DNA of 64,000 nt from Nitrobacteraceae bacterium AZCC 2146 (GCA_036924855.1 JBAGRP010000001.1:6808001-6872000); one strand, 5' to 3'. Shown: positions 53,117 through 62,515, numbered from the stretch's first letter. Notes: generated from the sequence alone by a model not told the origin. Translations and numbers: made by a program.

Positions 53117-53260
53117 TGGGGGGCGGCTCCAAATGGTGTGGATTTCAGCTCGCGACCATCACGACAACACCGGTCGACTCAAGTAAATTCGATTTTAATA
53201 TTCGACTTACGATTGCTCTCCAGTTGCTGAGCGATGTCGCCCTTGGGGCAGTTGCAGCGC

Positions 53261-53291
53261 GTAGGATGGGTTGAGCGCAGCGAAACCCATC
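53261..53291. repeat. REP-like hairpin element (GTAGGATGGGTT type)
   Basis: GTAGGATGGGTTGAGCGCAG (53261-53280) continues into CGAAACCCATC (53281-53291). The arms GATGGGTT and AACCCATC form an 8-bp perfect stem. The sequence type is a common intergenic palindrome in many proteobacterial genomes. It sits in the 320-base gap between the FMN reductase and the small secreted protein. Otherwise that gap shows nothing coding. Confidence 0.6.
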
Positions 53292-53439
53292 GCCTTGCTG
53301 CTCATCCGCGCCGGTGAAATCAAGCGCTTGTCATCCGCTCAACAGCAAGTGAGCAAGAGGCGCAGCGTTGTGATCGGATCGAAGCGCACGCCTACCTATC
53401 TCTGCCTTGGCTGTGGCCTTATCAGGAAGGAGAGAAGTG

Positions 53440-53625
53440 ATGAAGAAACTTATTTTGTTCGCCACCGCATTGGTGATAACGAGTGGAGCTGGCGCCTACG
53501 CCCGGGGTGAGCAAGGCGCCAGCAAGTACATGCAGTTGGCGTCTTACCACCGGGTGCATCATGGTCACTCACACGGCTATGGTCGAATGGATGACCCGTC
53601 AGCGGAAGGCCGGACCAGCGGCTGA
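53440..53625 (+). CDS. Small secreted His/Gly-rich protein
   Basis: 61 residues with an excellent Shine-Dalgarno (AGGAAGGAGAG). The signal peptide (KKLILFATALVITSGAGAYA) is followed by a mature part with a His/Tyr-rich stretch (YHRVHHGHSHGYGR). I recognise no family. A metal-binding or envelope role is conceivable from the histidines, but that is only a guess. Confidence 0.55.
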   Translation: MKKLILFATALVITSGAGAYARGEQGASKYMQLASYHRVHHGHSHGYGRMDDPSAEGRTSG

Positions 53626-53838
53626 AAACTTTCGATAATTGTTGCGCTGTGTCCGCCTCAAGCTGGATCATGCCGCGAGCTCTGAGAGCCTCCAATCGAA
53701 TGTCGCAGCAACGGGCGCGGGAGTGATTTCCGCTTCGGAGACCACTCTTGTACTCTAAAAAAATTTAATGGTCTCGGCGGGCTGCGAACCCACATCAGAA
53801 TCGTGTAGGGCGTCCCTCCCGGCCATTCTAAACTTCGG

Positions 53839-53874
53839 CCCCAGCTCGCCCCGGCCGCTGGGGTCGTTTCTTTT
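53839..53874 (+). terminator. Rho-independent terminator
   Basis: CCCCAGC (53839-53845) pairs with GCTGGGG (53857-53863), with an 11-base loop and a following TCGTTTCTTTT run. It lies between the small secreted protein and the IS110-type element. The rest of the gap 53626-54021 shows no other gene. Confidence 0.7.
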
Positions 53875-54424
53875 GCGGCGGCAATGAGATTTAATGAACG
53901 CCGACCCACTTACGGGCCGCCTCGCTCTGATCGGATGTCCGTTAATGGGATGGTCCGGCCGTGCTCCCGCCTCACCAGCAAGCGATGCTTGTGCGGGGGC
54001 ACCAAAGACAAGGAGCACGCCATGGCCGAAGCTCTCAACCGTTCAATCGCCTTCGCCGGTATCGACATTGGCAAGAACTCGTTCCACGTCGTAGGTCTCG
54101 ATGAGCGGGGTGCCATCGTGCTGCGACAGAAGTGGTCGCGTGGCCAAGTGGAAGCGCGGTTCGCGAATATGCCGCCATGTCTGATTGGCATGGAAGCCTG
54201 CGTCGGCGCGCACCATCTCAGCCGCGGGCTCCTGAGGCCTGGCCATGATGCCCGGCGGATGCCTGCGCGGTACGTTCGGCCCTATTCGAAGGGACAGAAG
54301 AACGACTTCCGCGACGCGGAGGCCATTGCCGAAGCGGTGCAACGCCCGACGATGAAGTTCGTCGCGACCAAGACCGCCGACCAGCTGGACCTTCAGGCCA
54401 TGCACCGTGTGCGAGAGCGGCTAG

Positions 54425-55874
54425 CACTACTTTGGCAGATTTGGCTGAAGGCGGCCTGCGAGCATCATCTCACAGCGCGTGCATCGTAATGGTGGAGGCC
54501 GCACGAAAAGGTCGAGGATGGCTTGTCTGATGGCTGGCATGCTCGGCTGTGGCGGAGGGCCTGAGACTCTTTTTTTTCCGTCCCGCTGCGGTGAGGCGGC
54601 GGGATTGAAGGAAGGCGTAGGCGATCATCGTCATCAAGGCATGTCGGTGTAATCCGGCCCACGACCTGCCTTCAAAATGGTCGAGCCCCAGCTCTTCCTT
54701 CAATTGCTGATGCGCCTGTTCACAGATCCACCGCGCCTTGACGGCAGCTGCCAGCGTCTTGAGCGAAACGTCAGCGGGCAGGTTCGAGACGTAGTACTTC
54801 TGCTCTCCGCTCGATCGTCGTTCGCCCAGGATCCACACTTCATCGCCAGGCATACGCTCGACACCTTTATCGAACACGCGGTGCTTTGGGCCGTCCGCGA
54901 TGCGGACGCGCCGTGCAGCGAAGAGGCATGTCAGCGGGCCTTTCGTGCCCCGGCGCCAACTGATCTTCCGCCACTTTTCGCCGACCAGCATCGTCTCGGC
55001 AGAAACTGGCGACATATCCGGGATATGGTGTTTGCGCGGCTTACGGGCTTTCTCCGTCGGAAAGATCATGGTGACATCGCTCGGATAGACTTTCTGGCGC
55101 CGCGACATACCAACTGCCCACAAGAGGCCACGTTCGCTCAGAGCATGACGGAACGGCGCGCTCGATCCGTATCCCGCGTCCGCCAGCACACAGCCGAAGC
55201 GAACACCGGCGGCGATCACGCGATCGATCTCAGCCAGCGCGATCTCTGGCTTGGACCGTGCCGTGCGATGCTCGATTGGAACGCCGGCACGCTTCAGACG
55301 TACCGGATCGCTCGTCCAACTCTCGGGAATGAAGAGACGTAGCGCCACCATTACCGGCACCTCACCGCGCGCAAGCGTCAGCGACACCAATGTTTGGCAA
55401 TTGGCCGTCTTGCCGAGAGTTGATGCATATTGCGGAGCGACACCAACCGAGCGATCGCCCTTCTTCGGCATCGATGTGTCGTCGATGACCAGCACTGCAT
55501 CGTTGCCGCCGACGAGCCGGTCGGCCTGAACGAGCAATTCTGCTTCCAGCGGCGCCGCGTCCCAGACGCCATCAGCGATGAAATGGTGCAATTGATCATA
55601 GTCGTTCGGTGCCAGCCGCGCCGCCATCGGCTGGACGCTCTTGCGATCACCCGGTCCAATCAGTCCCGAAACATACAGCGGACACATCCGCCGCCGGGCC
55701 TTGTGACCTAAACGATCCAGGAATGGCTTGAGCCAGCGTCCAAGCTCATCTTCCCACCTCGACGTCGTCTCCACCATGGTCAGCCCTCCAAAAGCCGACC
55801 ATCCATGAATCATTGAAAACGTGATTCGGGAATCCAGTCTCGCCCATCAATCGCAAAAATCTGCCAAAGTAGTG
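54425..55874 (-). mobile_element. IS701-type insertion sequence with 18-bp inverted repeats and CTAG duplication
   Basis: The element is 1450 bp long. The ends CACTACTTTGGCAGATTT (54425-54442) and its exact complement (55857-55874) are 18-bp perfect terminal inverted repeats. The 4-bp target CTAG is duplicated at 54421-54424 and 55875-55878; it fits the YTAR target preference known for IS701. The single transposase gene is on the minus strand. Intact ends and a clean duplication indicate a recent insertion. Confidence 0.9.
54470..55777 (-). CDS. IS701-family transposase (DDE)
   Basis: 435 residues from ATG 55777 (GGAGGG 7 nt before); an upstream ATG at 55813 is in frame. Catalytic-domain blocks are LVIDDTSMPKKGDRSVGVAPQYA with the first Asp, CVLADAGYGSSAPFRHAL with the second, and ICEQAHQQLKEELGLDHFEGRSW with the Glu. 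The frame appears complete and without frameshift, so the enzyme may be active. Confidence 0.9.
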   Translation of the reverse strand: MVETTSRWEDELGRWLKPFLDRLGHKARRRMCPLYVSGLIGPGDRKSVQPMAARLAPNDYDQLHHFIADGVWDAAPLEAELLVQADRLVGGNDAVLVIDDTSMPKKGDRSVGVAPQYASTLGKTANCQTLVSLTLARGEVPVMVALRLFIPESWTSDPVRLKRAGVPIEHRTARSKPEIALAEIDRVIAAGVRFGCVLADAGYGSSAPFRHALSERGLLWAVGMSRRQKVYPSDVTMIFPTEKARKPRKHHIPDMSPVSAETMLVGEKWRKISWRRGTKGPLTCLFAARRVRIADGPKHRVFDKGVERMPGDEVWILGERRSSGEQKYYVSNLPADVSLKTLAAAVKARWICEQAHQQLKEELGLDHFEGRSWAGLHRHALMTMIAYAFLQSRRLTAAGRKKKSLRPSATAEHASHQTSHPRPFRAASTITMHAL

Positions 55875-56797
55875 CTAGTGAGTCAGCGCACCGGCATCAT
55901 CAACCAGATCCGCGCCTTTCTGCTGGAACGTGGCATCGCTGTTCGGCAAGGCTTGCGCTTCCTGCGCGCCGAGTTGCCGGACATCCTCGCCCGACCACCC
56001 GACATCCTGTCGTCGCGCATGGTGCGGGTACTTGAAGGACTGGCTGGAGACTGGCGCCGGCTCGACGAGCGCGTCGAGGGTTTGTCGAACGAGATCGAAG
56101 CTATCGCGCGCCAGGACGCGGGTTGTGATCGACTGATGAGTGTTCCTGGCATTGGGCCGATCATCTCCAGCGCGATGGTGGCAGCGATCGGCGCAGGCGA
56201 TGTGTTCTCCAAAGGCCGTGACTTCGCCGCCTGGCTGGGCCTCGTTCCCAGGCAAATCTCGACCGGGGACCGCACCATCCTCGGCAAGATATCGAAGCGC
56301 GGCAACCGCTACCTGCGGGTTCTGTTCGTGCAGGCGGCGTGGGTGGTGCTGATCAAACCGAAAAGCTGGGAGCGCCACGGGCTCAAGTCCTGGATTGACG
56401 CTGCCAAAAAGCGGCTGCACCGCAACGTGCTCGCGATTGCTCTGGCCAACAAGCTGTCCCGCATCGCCTGGAGCGTTCTTGCGCATGGGCGAAACTTTGA
56501 GGCGGCCAGATTTGGCGGGGCCACCCAATCCGCCTGGTAGCCGATGGCATTGGAAGGACAAGCGATGACGTAATCCGACACCCTTTACCCGCCGAGGTCT
56601 GCGAACATTGATGCAAGACCGCTGACGCCAGCTCGACGAAAACCTCTTGTGACGCACGGCCGGATGCTTGCGAAACGATGGTTGCCAGCATCTTGCACGA
56701 GGTGCGCGGACGACCGGCCAAGATACGAATCTGCGCTGGGCCCCTGTCACGGCTGAACAGACGCGAATCAAGAACGACGAACCCGGGCAAGACGCGG

Positions 56798-57127
56798 TCA
56801 GCAGCCTTTGCAGATGTTTCCGATTTTTTTATCAAGCGCTACCTCGTCCGGAGTTGGCTTGTCCAAGTTTTCGTTAAGCGTCCCCATATCGGCCCGGGTC
56901 GGCTGCTGATGCGGAGGAAGTGGCGCGCCGCTGGTCAGGCGCGGATCCGGGGTCAGTGATGGCGGGACTGTCGGGTCAGCAGGAGCCGCTAGACCGTTAT
57001 CGCTTGAGCTGCGTGGGCCGAGACCGCTTGAGTTGTGCATACCGCCGCTGTGCATCCCGCCACGCGCCAGAACCGGTGACAATCCGGACAGCGCCAAAAC
57101 CATGGTTGTAACGATCAATCTTCGCAT
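56798..57127 (-). CDS. Small secreted Pro/Gly-rich hypothetical protein
   Basis: 109 residues from ATG 57127 (GGAG 7 nt before). A signal peptide (RRLIVTTMVLALSGLSPVLA) precedes a low-complexity mature part (GGMHSGGMHNSSGLG; PPSLTPDPRLTSGAPLPPHQ) and ends GNICKGC with two Cys. I recognise no domain. The two 3' cysteines could bind a metal or make a disulfide. Confidence 0.45.
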   Translation of the reverse strand: MRRLIVTTMVLALSGLSPVLARGGMHSGGMHNSSGLGPRSSSDNGLAAPADPTVPPSLTPDPRLTSGAPLPPHQQPTRADMGTLNENLDKPTPDEVALDKKIGNICKGC

Positions 57128-57789
57128 ATCGAAGCTCCATTTCCGAAGGCCAGAATACATGTAGGCTCGCAATCTGTCCGCACCATTAAATCGTACTTCA
57201 GAAAGCCGGTTTTACGTCGCGCTTGAAGATGCAGACGTTCGTGAGAGCTCTACGAAAGCATGCTACGTTCAATATTCCGCTCAACTCGATGGGCGCGATC
57301 TTGCGGTAGGGCGGTGTGAACTGCATCGCCGGTTTAATCGGTTGGGTGTCCTAAGGGTGATGGGCACTAACCCAGCCACACCACAGCCGCGAATCAGAAA
57401 CAACTTCCGCTCTGCAGCACACCTGCCGAAACAACGTAGTGAACACATGGCTAGGCTTGAGCAAGAGCAGCGCACGCCCGCGCAGATCGCGGCGTTCGCG
57501 CGCGCTTAGAAACGCGGCACAGCAGGCTGCAGCAGCTAATGGCGTGATCAAAAATAGCGGATCCATGGCACAAATGCGAAGTGCCGACCGCCTCTGAAAA
57601 TGTGTGCTTATCCGGGTAGACCGGAAGTGATCGGTGCACCGCCTCAATGACGAGATTGCCCCAAATGCCAAGCGCCATTACGACCGGCGATCTCGGTGAG
57701 TTACTGCGCCTTCGTTGCCATTTTCAGAGATCGCGATCTCCTACTTACTGACGCGCCCTTTTTCCTTTCGCGTAATCGAGCCGGCTTGT
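57128..57789. other. Intergenic stretch without a recognisable gene
   Basis: About 660 bases with only short open frames of unconvincing composition. Nothing resembling a tRNA, repeat array or mobile element end is seen, except that CGCACCATTAAAT (57178) recurs near 60184. It lies between two minus-strand genes and presumably contains the promoter of the small secreted protein. Confidence 0.4.
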
Positions 57790-59157
57790 TCACTTTTCTG
57801 CCGGTCCCGGGCAAACTATCTCCACCTGGCAACCCGGACCGGAAAAGATCGTTAGCCGGAAGTCGTGCAACTTGACGATCGCGGCCACCAGATTAAGCCC
57901 AAGACCCACGCCCGGCGCATTCCGTATCTTGTCAGAGCGATAGAAACGCCGTAGCACGGCGTCGCGCTCCGGTTCGCTGATGCCGCAGCCAGTATCTGCT
58001 ACCCGCACGATAGTTTCGCCATCGCCGCGCAACAGTTCGATATCAACCCTTCCCCCTTCAGGTGTAAACTTGATGGCGTTATCGACAAGGTTGGCGACTG
58101 CTTCGATCAGCAGGTCACGATCGCCTCGTACCGTGAGCGGTTGCGTCGCCTCAACATGCAGGGTGATGCTCTTGTTTTCGGCGATTGGTTCATAGATGTC
58201 GCACACCTCGCGCAGCATTGTGTGCAGGGCGACCGTTCCGAAGCCCGTAGATCGCCGGCTGTTCTCGATCTCCGCCAGACGCAATAGCGCCGTGACAATC
58301 GTGAGCGATTGATCGATGCCTGCGATTGCTTTGTCCGCGACTACCTGAAGTTGCTCCAGAGTAGTCGCGTTGGCGCGCCCGCGCTCTAGCTTGAGCCGCG
58401 CCCGCGTCAGAGGCGTTCGCAGGTCATGGGCGATGTCGTTGCCGACGCCGGCGAGCGCGTGGATCATGGTTTCCATTTCATCGAGCATGCCGTTCACGAT
58501 GACTGCAAGTTTTGAAAACGGCTCGTCGGCTCTGCGATCCGGCAGCCGCTCACGCAGATCGCCGGCGATAATGCGCTGGACCCGCTGATTGACCTCTTCG
58601 ACCCGCCGCTGGGCGCGCACGCTGAGCCAGGCGCCGGCCAGCAAACAAAGGCAAAAGCCCGGCAGAAGACCCAGCGCGAGCGCCTGGCCGACCACAACGG
58701 CAATCTCTTTGGCTTCATCGACGTTTCGTCCGATGACGAGCAAGTCACCGTTTTTCATACGCTTGGCGACCGCACGAACAGGTTGGTATTCCCTGCCGCT
58801 ACGATCGATCCGCACAACGTCGGAGCTCTGTGCCGGGGCATCGATCTCTAGTCGAGCCGGTAGGCTCTCGATATTGCCGTTGATCCGGCGCCCGTCCGCA
58901 CCGAAAATCGCCGCTACCTGTACGCCCCGGAAATCTGCCCTCAGACGCTCTTCAATGGCCTCGAGCTGCCGTTCTGGCGACAGGCCGGCGATCGCGTTGA
59001 GCTGCGCGGTTATCACGCCGTCGGATCGCGCCGTCAAATAGTCATCGGTCTTCCAGTAGATGAATCCGAACAGCACGATGACGAAAATGGCGAACACGGC
59101 GGCCACGAGGAACGCCGAGTGGAACGTGTTGGAGCGCAGGAATCGCGGTTGACGCAT
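57790..59157 (-). CDS. Two-component sensor histidine kinase
   Basis: 455 residues from ATG 59157; GTG 59184 is a possible longer start. Two membrane spans (FLVAAVFAIFVIVLFGFIYW and ALALGLLPGFCLCLLAGAWL) enclose a periplasmic domain of about 130 residues. HAMP (VNQRVQRIIAGDLRERLP), the phospho-acceptor HDLRTPLTRARL and the ATPase boxes (NLVDNAIKF, VADTGCGI, GVGLGLNLV) follow. The signal is unknown. It follows the response regulator on the same strand by 69 nt. Confidence 0.92.
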   Translation of the reverse strand: MRQPRFLRSNTFHSAFLVAAVFAIFVIVLFGFIYWKTDDYLTARSDGVITAQLNAIAGLSPERQLEAIEERLRADFRGVQVAAIFGADGRRINGNIESLPARLEIDAPAQSSDVVRIDRSGREYQPVRAVAKRMKNGDLLVIGRNVDEAKEIAVVVGQALALGLLPGFCLCLLAGAWLSVRAQRRVEEVNQRVQRIIAGDLRERLPDRRADEPFSKLAVIVNGMLDEMETMIHALAGVGNDIAHDLRTPLTRARLKLERGRANATTLEQLQVVADKAIAGIDQSLTIVTALLRLAEIENSRRSTGFGTVALHTMLREVCDIYEPIAENKSITLHVEATQPLTVRGDRDLLIEAVANLVDNAIKFTPEGGRVDIELLRGDGETIVRVADTGCGISEPERDAVLRRFYRSDKIRNAPGVGLGLNLVAAIVKLHDFRLTIFSGPGCQVEIVCPGPAEK

Positions 59158-59226
59158 CGGATACTGGCCGCCTCGGTATCTCACCGGACGCTAGCCGCAA
59201 AAGGCCGCCGCCACAGTCAGAAAAAG

Positions 59227-59904
59227 TTATGGTACCACGCGAAGAATGAAACCGGCACCGCGCACGTTGTGGATCATAGGGACCTCGTTCGGCCCGTCCA
59301 CCTTGTGGCGGAGCCGGCCCATATGCACGTCCACAAGGTTGGTGGCCGGAATAAACTTGTAATGCCAGACTTCCTCGAGCAGCATCGCCCGCGTCAGCAA
59401 CTGATCGCTCCGCTGCATCATGTATTCGAGCAGCCTGAATTCGCGTGGCAGCAAGTCGATGAAACGTTCGCCGCGTTTGACGGTGCGCTCGATCAGATCG
59501 AGTTCTAGCGGCCCCACCCGCAGGGTCGTCTCGCGCGATTCGGCCGGCCGGCGCAGCAACGCTTCGACCCTGGCGACCAGTTCCACAACCGCGAAGGGTT
59601 TGGTGAGATAATCATCGCCACCCATCCGCAATCCGCGGACGCGGTCATCCACCGCGCCGAGCGCACTCAGCACCAGCACCGGTGTGCGGACCTGCTCCTT
59701 TCTCAGCGTTTCGATAACCGAAAGGCCATCCATTCCCGGGAGCAGCCTATCGATAATCATGGCGTCGGGCCGCGATGAACGCGCCTTGTCGAGGCCTTCA
59801 ATTCCGTTAGCTGACCATTCGACCTCAAAACCGAGATCGGCCAGCTCGGCTGTGATTTCCTCGGCCGTTTCGCTGTCGTCCTCAATCAGAAGCACTTTTG
59901 CCAT
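59227..59904 (-). CDS. OmpR-family response regulator
   Basis: 225 residues from ATG 59904. The receiver has the acidic pair in LLIEDDSE, phospho-acceptor Asp52 in MIIDRLLPGMDG and the Lys in LTKPFAVVEL. The winged-helix domain begins near residue 128 and ends VDVHMGRLRHKVDG and GAGFILRVVP. The frame stays open for another 62 codons upstream (to 60090), which read VWILVDETRIEDEPWL; I treat this as outside the gene. It forms a pair with the downstream kinase. Confidence 0.92.
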   Translation of the reverse strand: MAKVLLIEDDSETAEEITAELADLGFEVEWSANGIEGLDKARSSRPDAMIIDRLLPGMDGLSVIETLRKEQVRTPVLVLSALGAVDDRVRGLRMGGDDYLTKPFAVVELVARVEALLRRPAESRETTLRVGPLELDLIERTVKRGERFIDLLPREFRLLEYMMQRSDQLLTRAMLLEEVWHYKFIPATNLVDVHMGRLRHKVDGPNEVPMIHNVRGAGFILRVVP

Positions 59905-60646
59905 CGGGCTGAATTCCAACTGCCGCGAAAATACGTGAAGTCCCTGAGCTAGACACTCCCAAGACTGCATGCCTGTTACTTGTGGCCATTGCCATACCGT
60001 CATTTCCTGTGAAAGCCATGGTTCGTCTTCAATACGGGTTTCGTCCACAAGTATCCAGACAGCGCCGCCGGCCTCTCGGGCATAAGACATGGCGACACCG
60101 CCCGCTTTGCAACCGCTGACACCGCCACCGCGACAAGCGCGGCGCGGCTGCTCACCAAAAACATAGGGTCAATCAATCGGCCGCACCATTAAATAGGGCT
60201 TTAAGGTTGGATCTCGGCCGGGCCTTACACCCCCTCCCGGCGTCGGGAGGCGAGTTTCCCCTCGGCAGCCCGATGGCGATGGGAGCGATACGCCCGGCGT
60301 TGCCGTGGCGCCCTGGCATTGGCCGGTGCCATCTTGCTGGGCGTTGCCAGATTCATCATCATGCTCTCGGCGCAAGCCGACGTATTCAGCGTCGGAACTT
60401 CGGTCATTGTCGGATCGATGCTGGTGCTGGCAAGCTCCGTTGCCGCGGGTTGGGGTCGAGAGCGGCAAAGCCGCGCCATTGGTCGGCGGACCTTCCGGCG
60501 TGGCGCACACGGTGGTCGACGAGCTGCCGAGCGGAGGATATCGGGCGGGCCGAGACCGTCGCCGACCACTCGTTGCGGTGCCAGCGCCGATAAACCCGAA
60601 CGAGAAGGTGCCGATGTACTCCACAAAGAGTTTAGATGCAGTCTGG
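59905..60646. other. Decayed stretch between two regulators
   Basis: No intact gene. Around 60310-60450 a plus-strand frame reads LLGVARFIIMLSAQADVFSV and VGSMLVLASSVAAGWG, then shifts frame to KAAPLVGGPSGVAHTVVDEL and NPNEKVPMYSTKS, suggesting a frameshifted membrane-protein remnant. A minus-strand frame (60090-59910) is open into the response regulator gene. A 7-bp hairpin CCTCCCG-GCGT-CGGGAGG is at about 60235. Confidence 0.4.
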
Positions 60647-61414
60647 TTAGACCTGGCGAGAGGGGGGCGCGCCTAGAATGAAGCCGACGCCGCGGACGCT
60701 GCGAATCATGGGCGCATCATTTGCCCCGTCGACCTTGCGACGCAATCGGCCCATATGTACATCGACAAGGTTCGTTTCGGGAACGAATTTGTAGTGCCAT
60801 ACCTCATTCAGGAGGGTCGCCCGCGTCAGCATACTGTCGGCGCGTTGCATCATGTATTTGAGTAACTGAAACTCGCGGGGCCGCAGATCGATTTGACGGT
60901 CCTCGCGCTTCGCTGTGCGATCGATGAGATCGATCTCCAGTGGCCCCACGCGCACCACCGTTTCATTCGGCTGGGCTGGCAGCCTGGCCAAAGGTTCTCC
61001 GCTCGTTATCAATTCAGCTATCGCGAGCGTCGGTTTTGAAGCGGGGTCCCTTAGTAGGAGCAGGAGCGATCCGCAGATCCGGTCAACCATCTTCTCGAGT
61101 GTGCTCGACAGTAGGGAATGAATATCGGCATCTTTCGAGACAACATTGGATTTTATTTCAGCGGCTACGTCTTTGACGAGGAAGCGAAGCAGAAGGGGTA
61201 AGCCGTCGAGATTTGCCAGAAGCTCCGCCGTTTCATTCCGCAACGTTGGCGGCTTCTGCGTGCTTCGAACCAGGCGTCTATGCTGTCCAGGTCTGCTTGA
61301 TGAATTCAGCAAATGCGTTGAGGCTGATCTCGGCACCGAAGTCCTTGAATCAGCGCCGACGAATGCGGGGTCCATCCGATCGAGGGTGCCGCGGCTGCTG
61401 TTATGGATTCTCAT
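60647..61414 (-). CDS. OmpR-type winged-helix protein lacking a receiver domain
   Basis: 255 residues. The C-terminal domain from about residue 150 (VVRVGPLEIDLIDRT; LTRATLLNEVWHYKF; NLVDVHMGRLRRKVDG) is nearly identical in pattern to the response regulator at 59227. The N-terminal 140 residues are not a receiver: there is no acidic pair, phospho-Asp or LTKPF, and instead a helical Leu-rich part (ELLANLDGLPLLLRFLVKD; LLSSTLEKMVDRICGSLLLL). It may be a decayed duplicate whose receiver was replaced, or a stand-alone DNA-binding protein. The true start is uncertain. Confidence 0.55.
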   Translation of the reverse strand: MRIHNSSRGTLDRMDPAFVGADSRTSVPRSASTHLLNSSSRPGQHRRLVRSTQKPPTLRNETAELLANLDGLPLLLRFLVKDVAAEIKSNVVSKDADIHSLLSSTLEKMVDRICGSLLLLLRDPASKPTLAIAELITSGEPLARLPAQPNETVVRVGPLEIDLIDRTAKREDRQIDLRPREFQLLKYMMQRADSMLTRATLLNEVWHYKFVPETNLVDVHMGRLRRKVDGANDAPMIRSVRGVGFILGAPPSRQV

Positions 61415-61525
61415 CGCAATGTCCTTTCCTTCGACCGCGGACTCGTCTCCGGCGGGTCTCCAAATTGAGCGATATCGCGACCCACAAGGGCCGATCGCTC
61501 TGTCACTCGAGACGGCGAGGGCTAC

Positions 61526-61714
61526 TCATGATGTTCTCGCACGATCTTCGAGAAGCAGGGCGGCGATTTTACAGTGCTCGGCGTAGCAATTGTGATCGCA
61601 GTAAATGAGGTGCGTCCCGATTTCTCGCACGTAGCTTGCTCCGATCGGCTCGCCGCATATCACACAGGAGGATTGCGAGCAGGGCGTCCTCCCATTCACC
61701 AATGCGAATCTCAT
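61526..61714 (-). CDS. Small Cys-rich zinc-ribbon-like hypothetical protein
   Basis: 62 residues from ATG 61714. It contains CVICGEPIGASYVREIG and YCDHNCYAEHC, a treble-clef or ribbon-like Cys pattern. It overlaps the next hypothetical frame (61569-61976) in another phase, so at most one may be right in the overlap. I recognise no named family. Confidence 0.35.
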   Translation of the reverse strand: MRFALVNGRTPCSQSSCVICGEPIGASYVREIGTHLIYCDHNCYAEHCKIAALLLEDRARTS

Positions 61715-61976
61715 GTGGCGCCCCCAAAGCGAAGCAGAACACGGTGTCCGATGAGTAGAAGACACTCGGCGAGGGAGCGCTGAGGTGGTTCCTGCCATCG
61801 GAATTGTCCCTATTCCGCTCCACCCTTTCAGGTGGAACGGAAATGTAATTTACGTCACCTTGGCGTTCTGCGTGAATGTTGCCATCAACGAATTTGATCT
61901 CAGTCGGGTAGCAGTCCGCATCATTGCAACAGCTGGCGAGAGGGTTATCGGGCAAGTGCCATTTTGAATAAACCAT
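61569..61976 (-). CDS. Hypothetical Cys-containing protein, possibly with a frameshifted end
   Basis: From ATG 61976 it reads YSKWHLPDNPLASCCNDADC, then ISVPPERVERNRDNSDGRNH and TVFCFALG. This series resembles small exported proteins common in Bradyrhizobium-like genomes (paired Cys, VPPE, RDNPDGRNH, FCF). In those the protein ends soon after FCF, whereas here the frame runs on for about 50 residues of doubtful sequence. A signal peptide is not evident, so the N-terminus may be lost; the frame is open to 62105. Confidence 0.4.
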   Translation of the reverse strand: MVYSKWHLPDNPLASCCNDADCYPTEIKFVDGNIHAERQGDVNYISVPPERVERNRDNSDGRNHLSAPSPSVFYSSDTVFCFALGAPHEIRIGEWEDALLAILLCDMRRADRSKLRARNRDAPHLLRSQLLRRAL

Positions 61977-62122
61977 CTCGTGCAAAAATTGATCCTGGCG
62001 AGGGTGGTGCCGCGCAGCCTGGCTTTGTACATCTTGCGTTCGGATTCGCATCGCCAACTCGCAGTAGACACAGCTCTCAAAGATGAGTTTGCATGGAAAA
62101 TTCAAAGCGCCGCCTCCTTGCC

Positions 62123-62515
62123 TCAGAATTCTGAATCTACTGAAATTGCTGCAGGATTCTCGTCGTAAGCGCCGTCAGGTGACGTGAAGCCGACGTAACC
62201 ATCTGCGATCACCCGTCGGGCGGGTCTTGAAGCGATCAGCGCACTTCCCTGAACAGAACGCGGTTCGCCAGGAGTGATGCCTGATGAAACCAAACTTTCC
62301 GTCACAGATTGCGCAACGCTTCGCTGCGCCGTTCCAAAGATGTTGGGGACTGTTGCGTATTGTTGTCTCCTGTCGGCCTTGCGTGGGTAGTAATTGGTGC
62401 TCGCCTCCTGTTCGCCATCGCACTTCGCGCACACGTGAAGCATGCCTTCGGGATCGTAGTGGCCTGCCAGGTCTCGTGGCGTATAGGGACACCGTGCGCA
62501 AAGCTTTACCCTCAT
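62123..62515 (-). CDS. Small hypothetical protein with CxxC pairs
   Basis: 130 residues from ATG 62515. The start VKLCARCPYTPRDLAGHYDP and VCAKCDGEQEASTNYYPR gives two CxxC pairs, consistent with a zinc ribbon. The second half (SVTESLVSSGITPGEPRSVQ) is of low complexity. An alternative phase offers CAICDGKFGF and FCSGKC, again with zinc-type pairs, so a frameshift between the two halves is possible. Function unknown. Confidence 0.4.
   Translation of the reverse strand: MRVKLCARCPYTPRDLAGHYDPEGMLHVCAKCDGEQEASTNYYPRKADRRQQYATVPNIFGTAQRSVAQSVTESLVSSGITPGEPRSVQGSALIASRPARRVIADGYVGFTSPDGAYDENPAAISVDSEF

Larger units (their letters stand above)
54022..56540 (+). mobile_element. IS110-family transposase, split by an IS701-type insertion
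   Basis: The 5' part (54022-54424, ATG after AAGGAG) starts AFAGIDIGKNSFHVVGLDE, with the DEDD-type catalytic Asp, and ends HRVRERL. The 3' part (55879-56540) starts VSQRTGIINQIRAFLLERG and holds MSVPGIGPIISSAMVAAIG and AAWLGLVPRQISTGDR, typical of IS110 C-termini. Removing the insert and one CTAG copy joins the two halves in frame into 354 codons, the usual size. Element ends are not determined, because IS110 members lack clear inverted repeats. It is now inactive unless the insert excises. Confidence 0.88.

Noticed and set aside
53756..53835. Possible tRNA-like segment (GGTCTCGGCGGGCTGCGAACCC)
   Set aside because: No complete cloverleaf, no anticodon arm and no CCA or acceptor pairing could be drawn; only the downstream terminator is supported.
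59905..60090. N-terminal extension of the response regulator to 60090
   Set aside because: The receiver domain is complete from MAKVLLIEDD at 59904; the extra 62 codons have no place in the OmpR family.
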